DNA from: Pseudevernia furfuracea
Lineage: Eukaryota; Ascomycota; Lecanoromycetes; Lecanorales; Parmeliaceae
Assembly (NCBI GenBank): GCA_022315425.1
Contig: JAIUPT010000041.1
Coordinates: 2,108,001 to 2,172,000 of the forward strand
Reading direction: 5' to 3'
Length of the DNA: 64,000 nt
Shown: piece after piece, positions 1-11,199 of the stretch
Layout: each line of letters opens with the position of its first letter
How positions within the stretch are numbered: position 1 is the stretch's first letter
The notes under the pieces: model-generated
What the model saw: the letters and a program-made list of their open reading frames with translations, nothing else
What the model was told of the DNA's origin: nothing
Databases searched by the model: none
Position numbers and translations under genes: made by a program

Positions 1-1276
1 CCGCTTCCCTGGCTGATTAGATTGTAATCTGCTGATACGAGATCATATCTCCGCTTTGTAATGTTACCCACAACAACTCCATCAACTCCACACTCCCACA
101 CTACATCACAGGTCCCGCGTACCTGCTCTTCGCTGTCTTCATCCGGGCGACCCTCTGCTGATTCCACGCTCATTAGCGCAGGCATACTCCCGGACTCGCC
201 GCCGTAGACGCATAGCAACACAATCTGGACCTGCAGAGCTGATGCCGTAGCGGTTTATGAGCGCATTCTGAGAGAGCAGGCGGGGGTTCAGGGTTGCCGT
301 CTTGAGGGAAAGGGATGTCGGACCTCCGATCACGACGATGGCGGGACCGAGGGCGAACAGGAGGGTGGGGGGATCTTCGGCGTGTTTGTCTATCCCGGCA
401 CTCGTTCCGTTAGGATGGGAACCAGCACGTGTCCAAAGACTTGCGCCCCCAGATTCCGAGGTGCACATTCTATTGCAAACTCCACTTGTACAGCCTCTTC
501 AAATTCGCCGTGCCGACTTCGTGGGCTTCGCCGGCTTTGTCGTAGATCCAGCGTAGAGAGAGTACGACGGCCATGCGTGGCGGATGTTGGTCGGGTGGGA
601 CAATAATGTCTTGCTGGAGATGGGACATGGGAGGTGTAGAGTAGGTGGGGAAGGCGGGCGAGGTGTGGGGGCGGAGGAAGTCGGGAAAGGAACATGTGGG
701 TTGGCAGCGAAAGAGCTTCATGTGCGGAGATCTAACCATTATCGTTATGCGGCTAACAGGTACAGTACTTTAGTGGAGACATTCTGAAGCTGAATTTGCA
801 GCACGTTGCGTTCGATATGTCCGCAATCCCGCGCTAGACCTGTTCCTGGCGAGCGATACTCAGAGGCTCAGTATCTAAAGTACTCTACCTTGGCCGTTTG
901 GTCTACTCTACTGTACTCAGCAAAACTGAATCCATTTCTACCCGCGGAAAAAGTCTCGAATTCGATGTATTAGCATGTTCGCAAGTCTGCTGTAACCTTC
1001 TATATGCTTTACTTCACCACCCGCTAAACGGCTTGCAATTGGCCTCCCTTGTCAGCGCCGAGCAGAAATGCACCTCCCAGTGTCGTCGCCTCATTTCTCC
1101 CGTACCCGTCTAATTGTATATGCTCCTCTTGCCTCTATATTGTTTTCTCGTTTATCATGAGTGTCGTTGCAAGAAGCTCGAGCACAAAAACCACCGTCTG
1201 AGATAACCGAATGTAATAAATAATGCATCGTAGTCGAAGGTCCAGAGCCGTGATAGCTCTCAAGAAAGTATAAAGT
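1..1276. other. Left-end stretch, no supported gene
   Basis: Several short open frames of 60-110 codons overlap on both strands, none with a recognisable domain or a convincing splice chain. Minus-strand frames at 139-468 and 470-739 have a somewhat protein-like composition and could be exons of a gene, but I could not join them with clean splice sites. From about 780 to 1276 the sequence is ordinary intergenic DNA, probably the 3' side of the zinc-finger gene that ends at 1277. Confidence 0.4.
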
Positions 1277-2842
1277 CTATGCTTTTGTTTGAAGGTACGA
1301 GTAATCTCCGGGTTGCACGCTGTAGAGATCGGTCTCTGATTTGATGCGGTGAATAGGTGTATTGGTACCGGAGTGGTATTGGGTATTGCCGTAATCATCA
1401 TTCGGGTTGTAGTTGGAAAAAGGCCAGTCGATGTCGTGTCCACCTCTCTGCCCGGCTATATGGGGCAGAGACCCATTGCTATAATTCGAAGACGTGGGAG
1501 CCCTGCTCACTCCATTGAACCCCATGTCACTGCCATTAGCTATATTGTAGGCCCCACTCGGAGAAATCTGGTTCGATCTTGACTCATGCATATAGGTGTA
1601 GGGCGTTGCAGCTCCACTTGTAGTCGCCGAGTCAGGTGTAACGTGACCGCTCACGTATCCGTAGCTCGTTGCATCATATCCCGAGGTATTCACCAGTCCA
1701 AGACTTGCCCGGTTTGAATGGCTGCCAGTGCTTCGCTTGGATTTTTTGATACTGCTGGATTGCGAATCCTGGTTAGCTCTTTCGACATACGGCGACTGGC
1801 CCAGGGTCAGAGCATTGATGTCATAGGATGCATCCAGACTCGTTGGGGTGAAAACATCCATCTGTTGTGCTTGATTGACGCCAGTGGGTGTATTGTCTTC
1901 CATCCGCGCGGCATCTTCCTGCCTGGATTTTTTGTTTGCTCGGGAGTGAGACAAATGACTTTCTCCGCTTGGGTTGCCTCTTCGAACGGAGCACTTCTGG
2001 AAATGTCTTTTCAAGATATCACTACGGGAGAAAGTATCTTTACAAAGACCACAAGTATATGGTCGCACACCAGTGTCTACACAGCCATTAGGGTGAGCTC
2101 ATGATCAACGGAACGTAGGGTGCTTACGCCGCAAAAGGTGACGTTTCAGATGCTTTGCATGTAGATAATTCTTGTTACAGTGTGGACAAGGATATTTTCC
2201 CTCGGCGTCTTTTGGTGGCGTAGGCGCTGCCTTTTGACCGCTTGTATTTGCGCCAGCAATAGCTGCCGGGCGTCCTGCAGCACTTGGAAGTATCCCTCTT
2301 CGACCCTGTGAGCCCACCACGTGCGTAGGCTGAGGCTCTTCCACTGCGTCCAGTTGGTTCATGTGATTCCCAAGAGATAAGGATGGCTTTCCATTACCCC
2401 TCGGTGGCATAGGCCGCAGGTCGGGTAAACGACCTTGTATAGGGGCAGAGGTATATACTGGTTGCGGTAACCCGTTGACTAAAGACGGTTTTGATTGCTG
2501 GTGCAATTGCTGATTCTGGGAAGCGTGCGAAAAGCTGGTACTCTGTCCGTTGTAGAATGTATTTGCTGTCGGCGCGTAGACTGGATATGACCCGGGCTGG
2601 CTGGCTTGTTCATGATGAGCGGTCATCAATGAGGGCTGTAGAGGTTGGGTTCGGGTAGGGTAGGTATCGTTGCCAAAGGCGGATGCAGCATGGTTCCCAG
2701 AAGCCAAAGGTGGTAAGGTGTGAGCAGCTGAGAGGTTTTGTTGAGGAGCGCCGTGGGAGTGAGGTCTTGATGGCGGAGCTGAATGCTGATTGGGCGGATA
2801 GGTTGGAGCGTAGATCGGAGCATTGGAAAGCTGTTGGTTCAT
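1277..2842 (-). CDS. C2H2 zinc-finger transcription factor (two fingers), two exons
   Basis: Probable nuclear DNA-binding regulator of a fungal C2H2 family. Exon 1 is 2128-2842 and exon 2 is 1277-2076, joined across a 51-bp intron at 2077-2127 (donor GTAAGC, acceptor GTGTAG). Splicing completes the second histidine of finger 1 (C-x2-C-x12-H-x4-H) and creates the HTGVRPY linker into finger 2, which reads CGLCKDTFSRSDILKRHFQKC (C-x2-C-x12-H-x4-C; last ligand a cysteine). A highly conserved-looking RRGNP tail follows. The N-terminal 200 residues are Pro/Gln/Ser-rich and low complexity; the C-terminal 200 are Ser/Asn/Thr-rich, typical of activation or disordered regions. The start ATG at 2842 is preceded by CTACC, a good fungal context. 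I recognise the family but not a specific gene name, and the target genes cannot be told from sequence. About 504 residues in all. Confidence 0.88.
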
Positions 2843-4172
2843 GGTAGGAAAGCGAAAGTGGTTTGAACCCGAGTCTATAGGAAATAGCTGTCTCCCTCAT
2901 TGGCAAGCGCGACGAAAACGAGGGTTGGAAGTGGAGGGACCGTTTCCAGTTCCAGTGGGAGTTCTCAATCGGCAGCAGACAGTTCGGCGATGCTGCTGAT
3001 TGAGACTGGAAGATATGAAGTGGTAAGGTGGACGTGTTCCCTGGAAGATACGATGCTAGAATAAGAGGAGAAGAAAAAGATTAGAGTGTAATAGGTAGGG
3101 TGACAGGCACAGAAAAGCCGACGGACAGTGGCAATTCCGCGGACACCCCTGCCGGAACAACAATCCCCCGCCTACCGAGAGTTCTTTTCACTTCCCACGT
3201 CGTCCTTTTTTTTTTGGTCAATGTCAAGAAGCGTGATGGATAGAAATAGTGTTTGATAAAGACTTGCTGCAGTGTGCCGTAGGATGCGGCTCTTTGGGTA
3301 AGGATCTTATTCTTATCGACGGGTCCCACTAAATAACCGCGAGGTGGATCACACGGGATGCTTCCCAGTGGCCTTGGGGACGAGTAAAATTGGGTGAAAC
3401 GAAAGGAAGATGGGTGGGGTGGGGTCAAGACCGAGCCGTTGTGGTTGCAACCCACGCTTATGAGGGGTCAAGTCGATCCTCCGTAGGCCGCTTTGTCACC
3501 AAAAGGTATAATATGTTGAATATAGATCTCGATTTGAATGAATATATATTAAGTCGGCAGTATCTTGAGATGTAGAAAAGACGAGAAGATGAAAAGATGA
3601 AAAAGAAAGAATGAGCGACATTCGGTGCCCATGGCGGGTGAACACGCTTGACCGCTTACATGATCCGACGGAGGCACCAAAGAGGCGAGAGAGTTTTCAT
3701 CAGTGATGGAAGGTACGCGTCCAATACCTAAACCTACATCACTATCCACTCCATTTTCTTAACGGGAGGCGCCGTTTCTCGGAGCCATGGCCCCTAGCCT
3801 CAACAATTGCATGTCCATCTCTACACTTTCATCATCATGCCATTCCTACAATATTTACACCTAATCATTCACCCTATCACTCCATCTCAAAGAGTACCGT
3901 AAGACCTTCACTACAAGTGGGCTTGTGTCCAGACATCATCCTCATCATCCTCCGGTCGAGTCAAAGATTTTCGCCACTCGACCGAGGCCGGACCATTTCG
4001 ACCCATGTCTTCTCTGCCAATTCCTCCTAGGGACTCATCGCCTTCTTTGTGAGATACTTCGCGCAGTTCAAGTGCCAAGCAGAACACAGTTACTGTTCTT
4101 CCATCTCTGTTGCTGCAGCATCAATAAAAACTATAGAACAGGGAAGCAAGGCAGGGGACCTCCAGCCCCCTC
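2843..4172. other. Intergenic stretch upstream of the C2H2 gene
   Basis: This holds the 5' leader and promoter of the C2H2 gene and then unassigned DNA. There is a T-run near 3207-3216, a purine-rich patch near 3575-3615 and a C/T-rich patch at 3820-3960. Short frames (for example 3081-3455 minus, 3925-4347 plus) show no domain or coding pattern that I can support. Confidence 0.4.
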
Positions 4173-4329
4173 TCACATGATCACATCAAGACACCAAGCA
4201 GTCGCATGGGCGAAGACTTGGTACCAGGCCATTTCTTTCCCCACGGTACACACTATCCAGCCTCTCGGAATATATTCCATAGCCGTCAACGGTACTAGCG
4301 CCAGGCTTCGGTTAAAGTCGCTCACACAC

Positions 4330-4862
4330 CACCATATCATTGTTTGAGGGCCATGTCTCTTCACCTCAGATTCCTCAGAGTTCTTTGTCAATCGATGGGA
4401 TATCTGCGGGCCTCCTGATTGTCCAATTCTTGAGATGTCGGCTTCTTCTACTCCCTCTTCCTCATCTCCCTCCATATTCCCATACGCAGCCGCAACCAAC
4501 ACCGCCGCAATGCTCGACCCAGCCCTATTGTCAAACCCAAACAGAAAGGCCAGACAGGCAATATACGCCACAGTGTAGACAGCGATAGTCGTAGCGATGC
4601 CGCCGCCGATCGTGCCAGGATGTGCCGAGACTTGCAAAAAAGTCTTGGAGGGTTGGCGTGTGTCTTCGGGTTAGGGTATGTAGCGGCGGTGTAAGAGCAC
4701 GAATAGAGGCCAAGACAGAGGAGGAGGGCGAGATAGTGGTAGGCGAAATAGGTGGCTGTGAAAATGAGAGCATAGGCTGTGGATAGGATGAGCCATTTCA
4801 AGATGAAGTGGAGGATGACGGAGGCTTAGTGAAGGGTTTGGTCGACGAGGGAGGCAGGCATT
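4330..4862 (-). pseudogene. Relic of a small multi-pass membrane protein
   Basis: Reading leftward from an ATG at 4862, the frame gives a short N-terminus, then TAA at 4826-4828, then two adjacent hydrophobic stretches (LILSTAYALIFTATYFAY and LALLLCLGLY) in the same frame. A third hydrophobic stretch (IAVYTVAYIACLAFLFGF, about 4550-4605) and an acidic tail (GDEEEGVEEAD) lie in a different frame, and the bases between them read sensibly only in the third frame. I see no splice sites that would reconcile the frames, so a stop plus at least two frameshifts is the simplest reading. The family is not recognised. Undetected introns are the alternative. Confidence 0.4.
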
Positions 4863-6090
4863 CTGGTAAGTCAAACGGGCAAGCTGGCAGGCACACGCTT
4901 AAGTTCCAGCTGCGACTGGACTGTTGGAAGTATCCACGGCGTGAGCCGACCTCTGGCTAGCATGGGGAAATTGAAAGAACAGGCTTCGCACATTTTGCCG
5001 AGCTTGCACCGAGGAGCCAAGCCACTACTGTACGATGATGTAAGGTAGATAAGGTACTAGTTGTTTTTAAGTTCTAGAGCAACTCGACCCGAACTGCTAG
5101 CAGCGCCTCTTACTAAGGAAGTACAAACAACAATCAAAGGTAACATGTAGCCATACACAAGCAACCGCCACATGAAAAACAAACCCACCCGAATAGCAAA
5201 TGTAGCCGCAGCTCCCTTAGTCATGCTCCTGATAGCCTAGAGTATGCCTATCGCAGTCGCTACCAAGAATTTCCCAAAATTCTGAAGCCTCAGCTCCACG
5301 CTGCTAATGCAGAACACGGGCAATTACAGTACGTACCTTAGCACAGACAACTTGTTTATGCTCGCCCGGCTTCCGGCATCAACATTGATTGACCTTCCAC
5401 CACACGTCGCCCATGACCAAAACTCGCGCGTAGCCAATTCCCTAAGTTCAAAAGCCCTTTACTTTTAACTTCGGTACCGGTCAAGGGATCTATCTATCTA
5501 GATAATCTAGTGCAATTTTGCAGTTACGAAAGTAAGGGTGATGTGAGGTACCTGAGGCCGATGAGGTTTACTCTAGCGGATAGGTATGTATACCTACTCT
5601 ACTCGACGCGGGAATCTCGGGCGAGATGATGAGGTTTGGTGTAAAAGCTGCACCACTCTGTAGGTTATTCCACGCCAATAATAATGCACACCTCTAAATG
5701 TGCTTTTGAAATTTTACCATTGAAGTAGGTAGGAAGAGTATTTCGGATTTAAGGTACTCGACTCGTACGTAAAGTAGAGTAACGCGTCTCAATGCGCAGA
5801 TCGGCTCGTCAGGCTTTTCTGTGGCCAGCAGCTTTCCAAGTAGGTAAGAATGTGGGTGAGCTCGCTCGGGGTGAAAAGAAATGATCACGAGAGAGAGACA
5901 GGTTTTCAAAATTAATTTTTCTCAGATCCCTAAATTTCTCACATCTGCATACTGCCAGGAATACATACATCCAGGAATTTCGAAATATCAAGCATGGATC
6001 TTGCTGCCCCTTGAACTCACCACCGTTGCTTATATCCGAAATCTTAAACGCTTTGCTCTCTGGATCTGTTACATAACATATGAGACCCGT
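4863..6090. other. Intergenic stretch, no gene seen
   Basis: About 1.2 kb without a supported gene. It contains short tracts such as ATCTATCTATCTAGATAATCTAG near 5490 and several TAGGTA-type motifs. The left end of a plus-strand open frame (from 5881) runs into the glycosyltransferase relic but its first 70 codons look non-coding. Confidence 0.4.
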
Positions 6091-6095
6091 CTTCG

Positions 6096-7976
6096 TCTGG
6101 TCGATTCAAACCAGTTCTCCGGCGATCTTCTGGAGGGCGTGTGGTTCATGGTCTCTGCAGAAGTTGGATTTGACCGTGGGAGATGGGATAAACTGCCTCG
6201 ATGGCATTCTTGCAGGCCTTGTTGGCAATCGGACGATGTTTGCGTGACTGCTTGCGGGGAAGACAATACGACCATTATGGATACAGTAGCCGCTGCGGCC
6301 TGCCAGGATTATCCCATGGGCCGACATCGCGTTTTCGTACTAGATGATGGTCAGGATGATATGCTGCAAAGCATGGTTGGCGCTCTCAATGAAAGACTCT
6401 CGCAGGGCGAACATCAGCAAGTGATGTATTCTCCGCCGTGTAAGAGAAAAGGGGGTGGAGTCGTTCTATAAAGCTGGAATCATTGCCTTTGGTCTTCAGG
6501 AATCCAACTCGGTATCCGGCGCCGAGCTTTTTGCCGCGCTGGATGCTGACATGATCCCGGATATCGATTGGTCGCGACGAGTTGGGCCGTATTTGGTTTT
6601 GGATGATGGCATGGCAAATGCTGTGTCCAGGACAGGTGAGCTTTGTTTCGTAATGTCTGATTCGTTCGAGACTGATTGCGGCGGTGTAGCGATCCTACAA
6701 CGTTCCTTCGAGCGAACCCCCTAGCTCAAAACTCGAAGATATTCAACGCTATCGTCGAACCGAGGAGAGACAGTCTCGGGGCGGCATCATGCAGTGGATC
6801 TGGTTACGTCGTACGTCCGAAAGCCATTGAGGAGATTGGAGGGTAGCCTTTGGTCAATGTGGGAGAAGACATCGTGTGCTCTTACAAGCTGCAGGGTACC
6901 GGATGGAGAATTGGGTTTATCCCCGACCAGCTTCAAAACGGCCTCGCACCGGCGTCGTACCACTCTTACCTTAAAACAAAGGATCAGATGGGTGGGGTTT
7001 TGTTCTGTTTTCCCCTCCTTTCGTTAGAGTTGTCTCATCTTCCAACAGTCCGACAGAACCATTCTTGTGGCGAGAGCCTTCCGATCCTTTCTACCAGGTG
7101 TGCATCCCGACCGACGTCACACATGAGGCCTGCGCCTAGGCTTTTCGGGCATTTTTGACAATGCTCGCCAGGTATGCTTTGGTCTGGCTCTTTTGCTTCG
7201 GTGCTTCTTTTGCCTTTTGTGCTATGGCCTTCAACGACGACCGCTACATTCACGAGTCTGGCGTATCAAAGTGAACGCGGCTGGCTCCGTGCATTTTTTC
7301 TGCCATCGCACATTTCGTTCATGTGCAACAGCTACCTTGTCAGGGCACGCATAGGGATGAGACCAACATCCTCGAGCTTGCATCTGATGGGTTTTCACGA
7401 GCTTGTTATTACCAAATTAGACTCGGAACTATTAGTTCAAATCGTTCGTCTAGATAGATGGTCAAATAATCTCTAATAGTTCGTTCGACCTATAGACCGT
7501 TTTAGTCAAAATTAAATCGAACTAAATCGTTCGAAGGGATCTGAATTATCGACGGGTCGCCGATTTACTTGCCGGAAAGTGGATACGGCTCCTTGCGGGG
7601 TCTCGAGTCTTACTTTCTGTTCTGTATCAGCCTTTGTCTCACGGCGTGGGTGCCCATGGGAGTTCAGGTCGTGGGGATTGTGCAGACCGATATGAGCGGT
7701 TTGTCGACGGCTGGTTGTTACGCCTACTTTTTTGCCTTGCTTCTGCTACGGGGAAAACCTGCATCGCGCTTTCGAATCTTCAGATCGTTCAGTGAGCTTT
7801 TCCTTTACCTGCAAGGTTCGCGGCCTCGGACGCGTTCTCGACACTCCAATCTCCTGCGCACGAGAGGATGTGCTTGCGTGCCGGTTTCCTCGGAAGTTTC
7901 AAAGTGCTGTTGGTGCTGCAATGATTTGGCTGTGATTCTTTCATCTGCGGTGGTGTGGTTGGGAAGATACTGACTC
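6096..7976 (+). pseudogene. Broken family-2 glycosyltransferase (polysaccharide synthase type)
   Basis: An intact homologue would be a multi-pass plasma-membrane GT2 enzyme polymerising a UDP-sugar. Family blocks appear in the right order but in different frames: the nucleotide-binding start (TACGED ... HRVFVLDDG, about 6245-6350), the catalytic ALDADM block (about 6535-6555), YNVPSSEP (about 6699-6722), LGAASCSGSGYVVRP (about 6780-6825), PLVNVGEDIVCSYKLQGTGWR (about 6847-6909), the QRIRW form of Q-x-x-R-W (6977-6991), then two hydrophobic C-terminal regions (7174-7340 and 7600-7740). Breaks: a frame change in the G-run near 6450; a frame change between the YNVP and SGSGY blocks; TAG at 6844-6846 where the family normally has Trp before PLVNVGED; a frame change at the A-run 6973-6976. 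A likely surviving intron runs from GTGAGC near 6636 to GTGTAG near 6690. AT-rich foreign-looking DNA splits the C-terminal part (7405-7565). Confidence 0.8.
7405..7565. repeat. AT-rich insertion inside the GT2 relic
   Basis: Base composition drops sharply here compared with both flanks, and the hydrophobic C-terminal homology of the glycosyltransferase stops before it and resumes after it. It contains a 10-bp perfect inverted repeat (7426-7435 GAACTATTAG and 7473-7482 CTAATAGTTC) and repeated TCGTTCG words. It looks like a small transposon remnant, but I could not define termini or a target duplication. Confidence 0.4.
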
Positions 7977-8261
7977 GATCTGATGGGGTTGAAACGGGTT
8001 CCTTGTAGTAAGCAAACTTTGTATAGTCGATAGTTTTGGGAGGATGATGATGTTGGTAGTAGCTCAGAGATAGCGTGACTGGGTGCGAATCTTAATGAGA
8101 CGGTTTCGACACGTAACATCTTCCCTTTTGTTTCTTTCTCTGAAGACCTGGTTCCTCCAACAACAACAACAATATGATGATTTCTCTCCTGCGTACCACC
8201 ATCAACAACCACACACACACCGGTCTACATCGCCAAAAGCAACAATCTCAACAACCCCCCC

Positions 8262-8972
8262 TCACATATCGTAAGGGTCCCTCAACATCGAATACTCCGC
8301 CATCCCCGTCACCGCCAACTTCCTCCCGCACCACCGCGCCCAATATCTCCGAAACTCCTCCCTGCTCGCCAACCTCCGAAACCGCATCCCCATCTCCCTC
8401 GTCACCGCCCTCGCTTCCGCCTCCGCAGTCCTCTTCGACCGTCTCGGATTGCCCTCCTCTTCCTTCTTCTCCTTCGCAGCCTCGCGCCTGCAAAACTCCT
8501 TCACCACCGCGTCGCAGAACCCCTTCAGGCAGACGAGATGGTACGACAACAGGTCCCTGCCGTCTTTGCGCGCGAACAGCCAGTCGCCCCTGAGCGAGGG
8601 CGTGGTGAGGAAGTTGCCGCTTTCGGCGTCGCCGCTCACGCAGAGCGCGCGCGCGGCGTCGTTCTCGGTGTCGTTGGCGGGCCTGCGTTGGTCGCCGTGG
8701 GGGCCGGTCCAGCAGTGGCGGCGCATCCAGAGGGGGAGACCGACGAGCGTGGGTATATCGAGGCTGGGGTCGTTGATGTGGAATTGGGCTTCCAGGGAGG
8801 AGACCTTCGAGGGGCTGAAGCCTTCGGAGGTGTGGCTGTGGGTGATGACGGCTTTGGTCTCTTTGGTCCAGGAGCTGGTGGATGGGGTTAGCATTGGTCC
8901 GGCGGCGCATGTGGGTCTGTCGTCTTTGCGGGACTGGCCGGTTAGTTCTTCGTTGCTGTAGCCGAAAACCAT
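8262..8972 (-). CDS. Conserved-looking fungal protein of unknown function, 236 aa
   Basis: A single-exon frame from ATG at 8972 to 8262. The open frame extends a further 94 codons upstream to 9254 without a stop, but that part is Gln/His/Thr-rich leader-like sequence, and the MVFGYSNEEL start gives the first protein-like composition. The body has a GLPLWMRRH segment near residue 80, an ARKDGRDLLSYHLV segment near 135-148, and a strongly charged helix (REAAKEKKEEEG and following) to the C-terminus. No signal peptide, membrane segment or catalytic motif is visible. I believe similar sequences occur in other ascomycetes but cannot assign a function. Confidence 0.6.
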   Translation of the reverse strand: MVFGYSNEELTGQSRKDDRPTCAAGPMLTPSTSSWTKETKAVITHSHTSEGFSPSKVSSLEAQFHINDPSLDIPTLVGLPLWMRRHCWTGPHGDQRRPANDTENDAARALCVSGDAESGNFLTTPSLRGDWLFARKDGRDLLSYHLVCLKGFCDAVVKEFCRREAAKEKKEEEGNPRRSKRTAEAEARAVTREMGMRFRRLASREEFRRYWARWCGRKLAVTGMAEYSMLRDPYDM

Positions 8973-9919
8973 GTTGGTGCTGTTGAAGTGTGTCGGGGAG
9001 GCTGAGAATACAGAATGGTCTTGACGGTGCGGAAGAAGGGTTGCGGGCCGGGGTTCTTTGAGATGGTAGCACAAGATATGTCCCAAGTGGCAATGGAGAG
9101 TCTGGGCTCGGAGATGACTTTGAGGCTCCGAATGGGACTTGTAGCTCTGGAGTGGATGCTGAGTTGGGAAGTACGATTTTTGTGTGGTTAGAGCAATGCT
9201 GGCTCTAGTAAGCTGAATATTTGAGATGCATTGTATCGATTTCGGATTTATCATGAATCAGCAATGCAGACTGCCAGAACGCTTCTCTTGAGTTGCAGTG
9301 GTATCTAGGGCGAGCTCTATGAGCACAAAGATCCGTTGACCCCCACGCTTTCACATGTCGATACATTGGGGCGAAAGCGCGTTGTGGTGAGAATGAACTT
9401 CAGCGGAACAGCGTTTGCATTCGAATCTCCGGCCACAATAATGGAAACAAGGAAAAAGACAGGATAGCAAAAGCCACATCTAATAATTTCTATGTCTGAC
9501 AGGATACTTGATAAATTAGCCTCCATGTCCGACAGTTATTGAGCTATACAAGCGGAAGTTTTGCTTTCCTCTGTGTCTAGGGTCATATGGCGGATGTCAA
9601 TTTGATCCGACTTAAGAGCATTGAAATTTTTGTTCAGGGATGCGAGCGAGGGAAGATAGGTGAGACAGATAAGGAATTGGTGACATTTGGAGACATCTTT
9701 AGGTGACATGGCCCCTTTTCTCTAAAGTCTTATGCTCATGTGAAGTAAAGGTTTTGCAAATGGACAGGTATCAACGAGTAAATAGGATATAGAAAGGTCA
9801 AACGAGGAACAACTCTGTTGAGACATTAGCTTGAACTAAGAGTCGTATGTGATTAGTACAGCTGGATCGTGCAGGTCTACGGTTCATGGATGTCTGCGGA
9901 ATCGTTTGATGAGTTGGCA
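8973..9919. other. Intergenic stretch, no gene seen
   Basis: About 950 bp between two minus-strand genes. It should hold the promoter of the unknown gene ending at 8972 and the 3' end of the complex I subunit gene. A minus ORF at 9317-9526 has one hydrophobic run but no other support. Confidence 0.4.
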
Positions 9920-10768
9920 CTACTTATTTGCGACCTCCTGAGTGCCCGAAGTGTGTTGGTCCCTAGCAAAGTAATCCCATTGGCCTTGCTGCGGCTTCTC
10001 TTCAAGCTCGTTCCATCTGCGTTGAATGTCAGCACTCACCCACGTAATAAAATAAAACCCTCTGCCGGATGAAGGGGTGCATACGCCTCGGACTCGGCCA
10101 TAGTTTCCACCAGCTTCAGTTCTCCTTCTGCAACTTGTATAACCTCTTCAATCAGTCCTCCTCCGATCTGATCTTCCGCATCACTTATCCTGTGGACGAG
10201 CACATCAGCACACTGTGAAAGGCAGATCATATCCAGAACTCAAAAGTCTAACGTACTGTGAGGCCTCGAGCGGCGGCTCTGGCTCCCAGTTGATGGTTTT
10301 CGAATGATCTTGCCGGCGTCCCTTCCTCAACAACGCAACCTCCGCTGCTTTCTCCTCACTGCTCCGTGTGCCCTCCAATGATGTCCACTCTTGATCCTCA
10401 AACTCCTTATCTTCATGCATCACAAAGTCTTGACCACCAGCAGATTTGTGAACATAAACCCCCCCAGGTTGAAACGCCTCAGGATTTTTCTCGATTTTTT
10501 CCGCAGCTTTCTTTGCCCATTCATCGTAACCCTCTGGTTTGATAGACTCTATGATCTTCATGCGGTGTTTCGTCAATGCTTCTGTGGATTGGCGGTAGAC
10601 TGAGTGGTCTGGGAAAGCTGTAAGCTTGTCGAGGGTAGCGCTATAGAGGTATAGGAGGGTCGATCGAGGCGTTGGGTGGGTGAAGAGACCTGTAAGGCCT
10701 GTCGGATTGCCAGCTTCGAGGTAGCGGCCTGGCTTGACGACGGCAAGCAACCTTAGTGTATTCCTCAT
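9920..10768 (-). CDS. NADH:ubiquinone oxidoreductase 29.9-kDa-type subunit (NDUFA5 family)
   Basis: Accessory subunit of mitochondrial complex I (ETC complex I conserved-region family; the fungal protein is usually called the 29.9-kDa or NUO-32 subunit), in the matrix arm. Three exons: 10257-10768, 10085-10189 and 9920-10016. Introns are 10190-10256 (GTACGT...CACAG) and 10017-10084 (GTATGC...CGCAG). Exon lengths sum to 714 nt, giving an uninterrupted 237-residue protein. Family hallmarks are TGLTGLFTHPTPRSTLLYLY near residue 23, VYRQSTEALTKHR near 58, INWEPEPPLEASQISDAEDQ across the first junction, IEEVIQVAEGELKLVETM, and EKPQQGQWDYF near the C-terminus after the second junction. Reading through the second intron instead gives a tail ending FILLRG, which lacks the conserved end, so splicing there is well supported. 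It is divergently arranged with the PDI gene. Confidence 0.93.
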
Positions 10769-11199
10769 CTTTGGTTTGGTGTTATCATCCCCTGCAACCC
10801 AACCACACCGAAGAGCTCAATTGAACAGAGGGAGCTGGAATTTGGGTGGTGACGTGAAGTCGACAAGGGCGCAAGAAAGCGCCAAGACGCGGCGCGAGAG
10901 GGGTTTAGGGCGCCGTCGAGTGGCATTTTTGATCTCGACTTTCCCCTATCCAGCACACGAACTATCCCCCTCATACTTCTACAATAATTGCGACCATCGT
11001 TGAGCATTAGCATCCAAGTTTCCATGAATAGCTATAGGCTCGCCGCATGAGAGAGGAAGTCGCTCTTTCAGTAGCGCCGCGATACACCGTCTCTCCTTAG
11101 CAGCGGACGTGCACGAGATTCACAATCACATATCAGCAGGTTCCCGAGACCACTTCTACACCCTGTTCGCGGTTTACCGCTCCTAAGCCTCCCCTCATC
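10769..11199. promoter_or_regulatory. Shared divergent promoter region
   Basis: The complex I subunit (leftward from 10768) and the PDI gene (rightward from 11200) start 431 bp apart with no gene between, so both leaders and promoters must fit here. I see no clear TATA box. A pyrimidine-rich stretch lies just upstream of the PDI ATG (CTCCTAAGCCTCCCCTCATC), a common fungal leader feature. Shared control is an inference from geometry only. Confidence 0.5.

Noticed and set aside
8174..8593. Plus-strand frame of 139 codons, Pro/Ser/Thr-rich.
   Set aside because: It is antisense to the supported minus-strand gene at 8262-8972 and its composition is explained by that gene's charged C-terminus.
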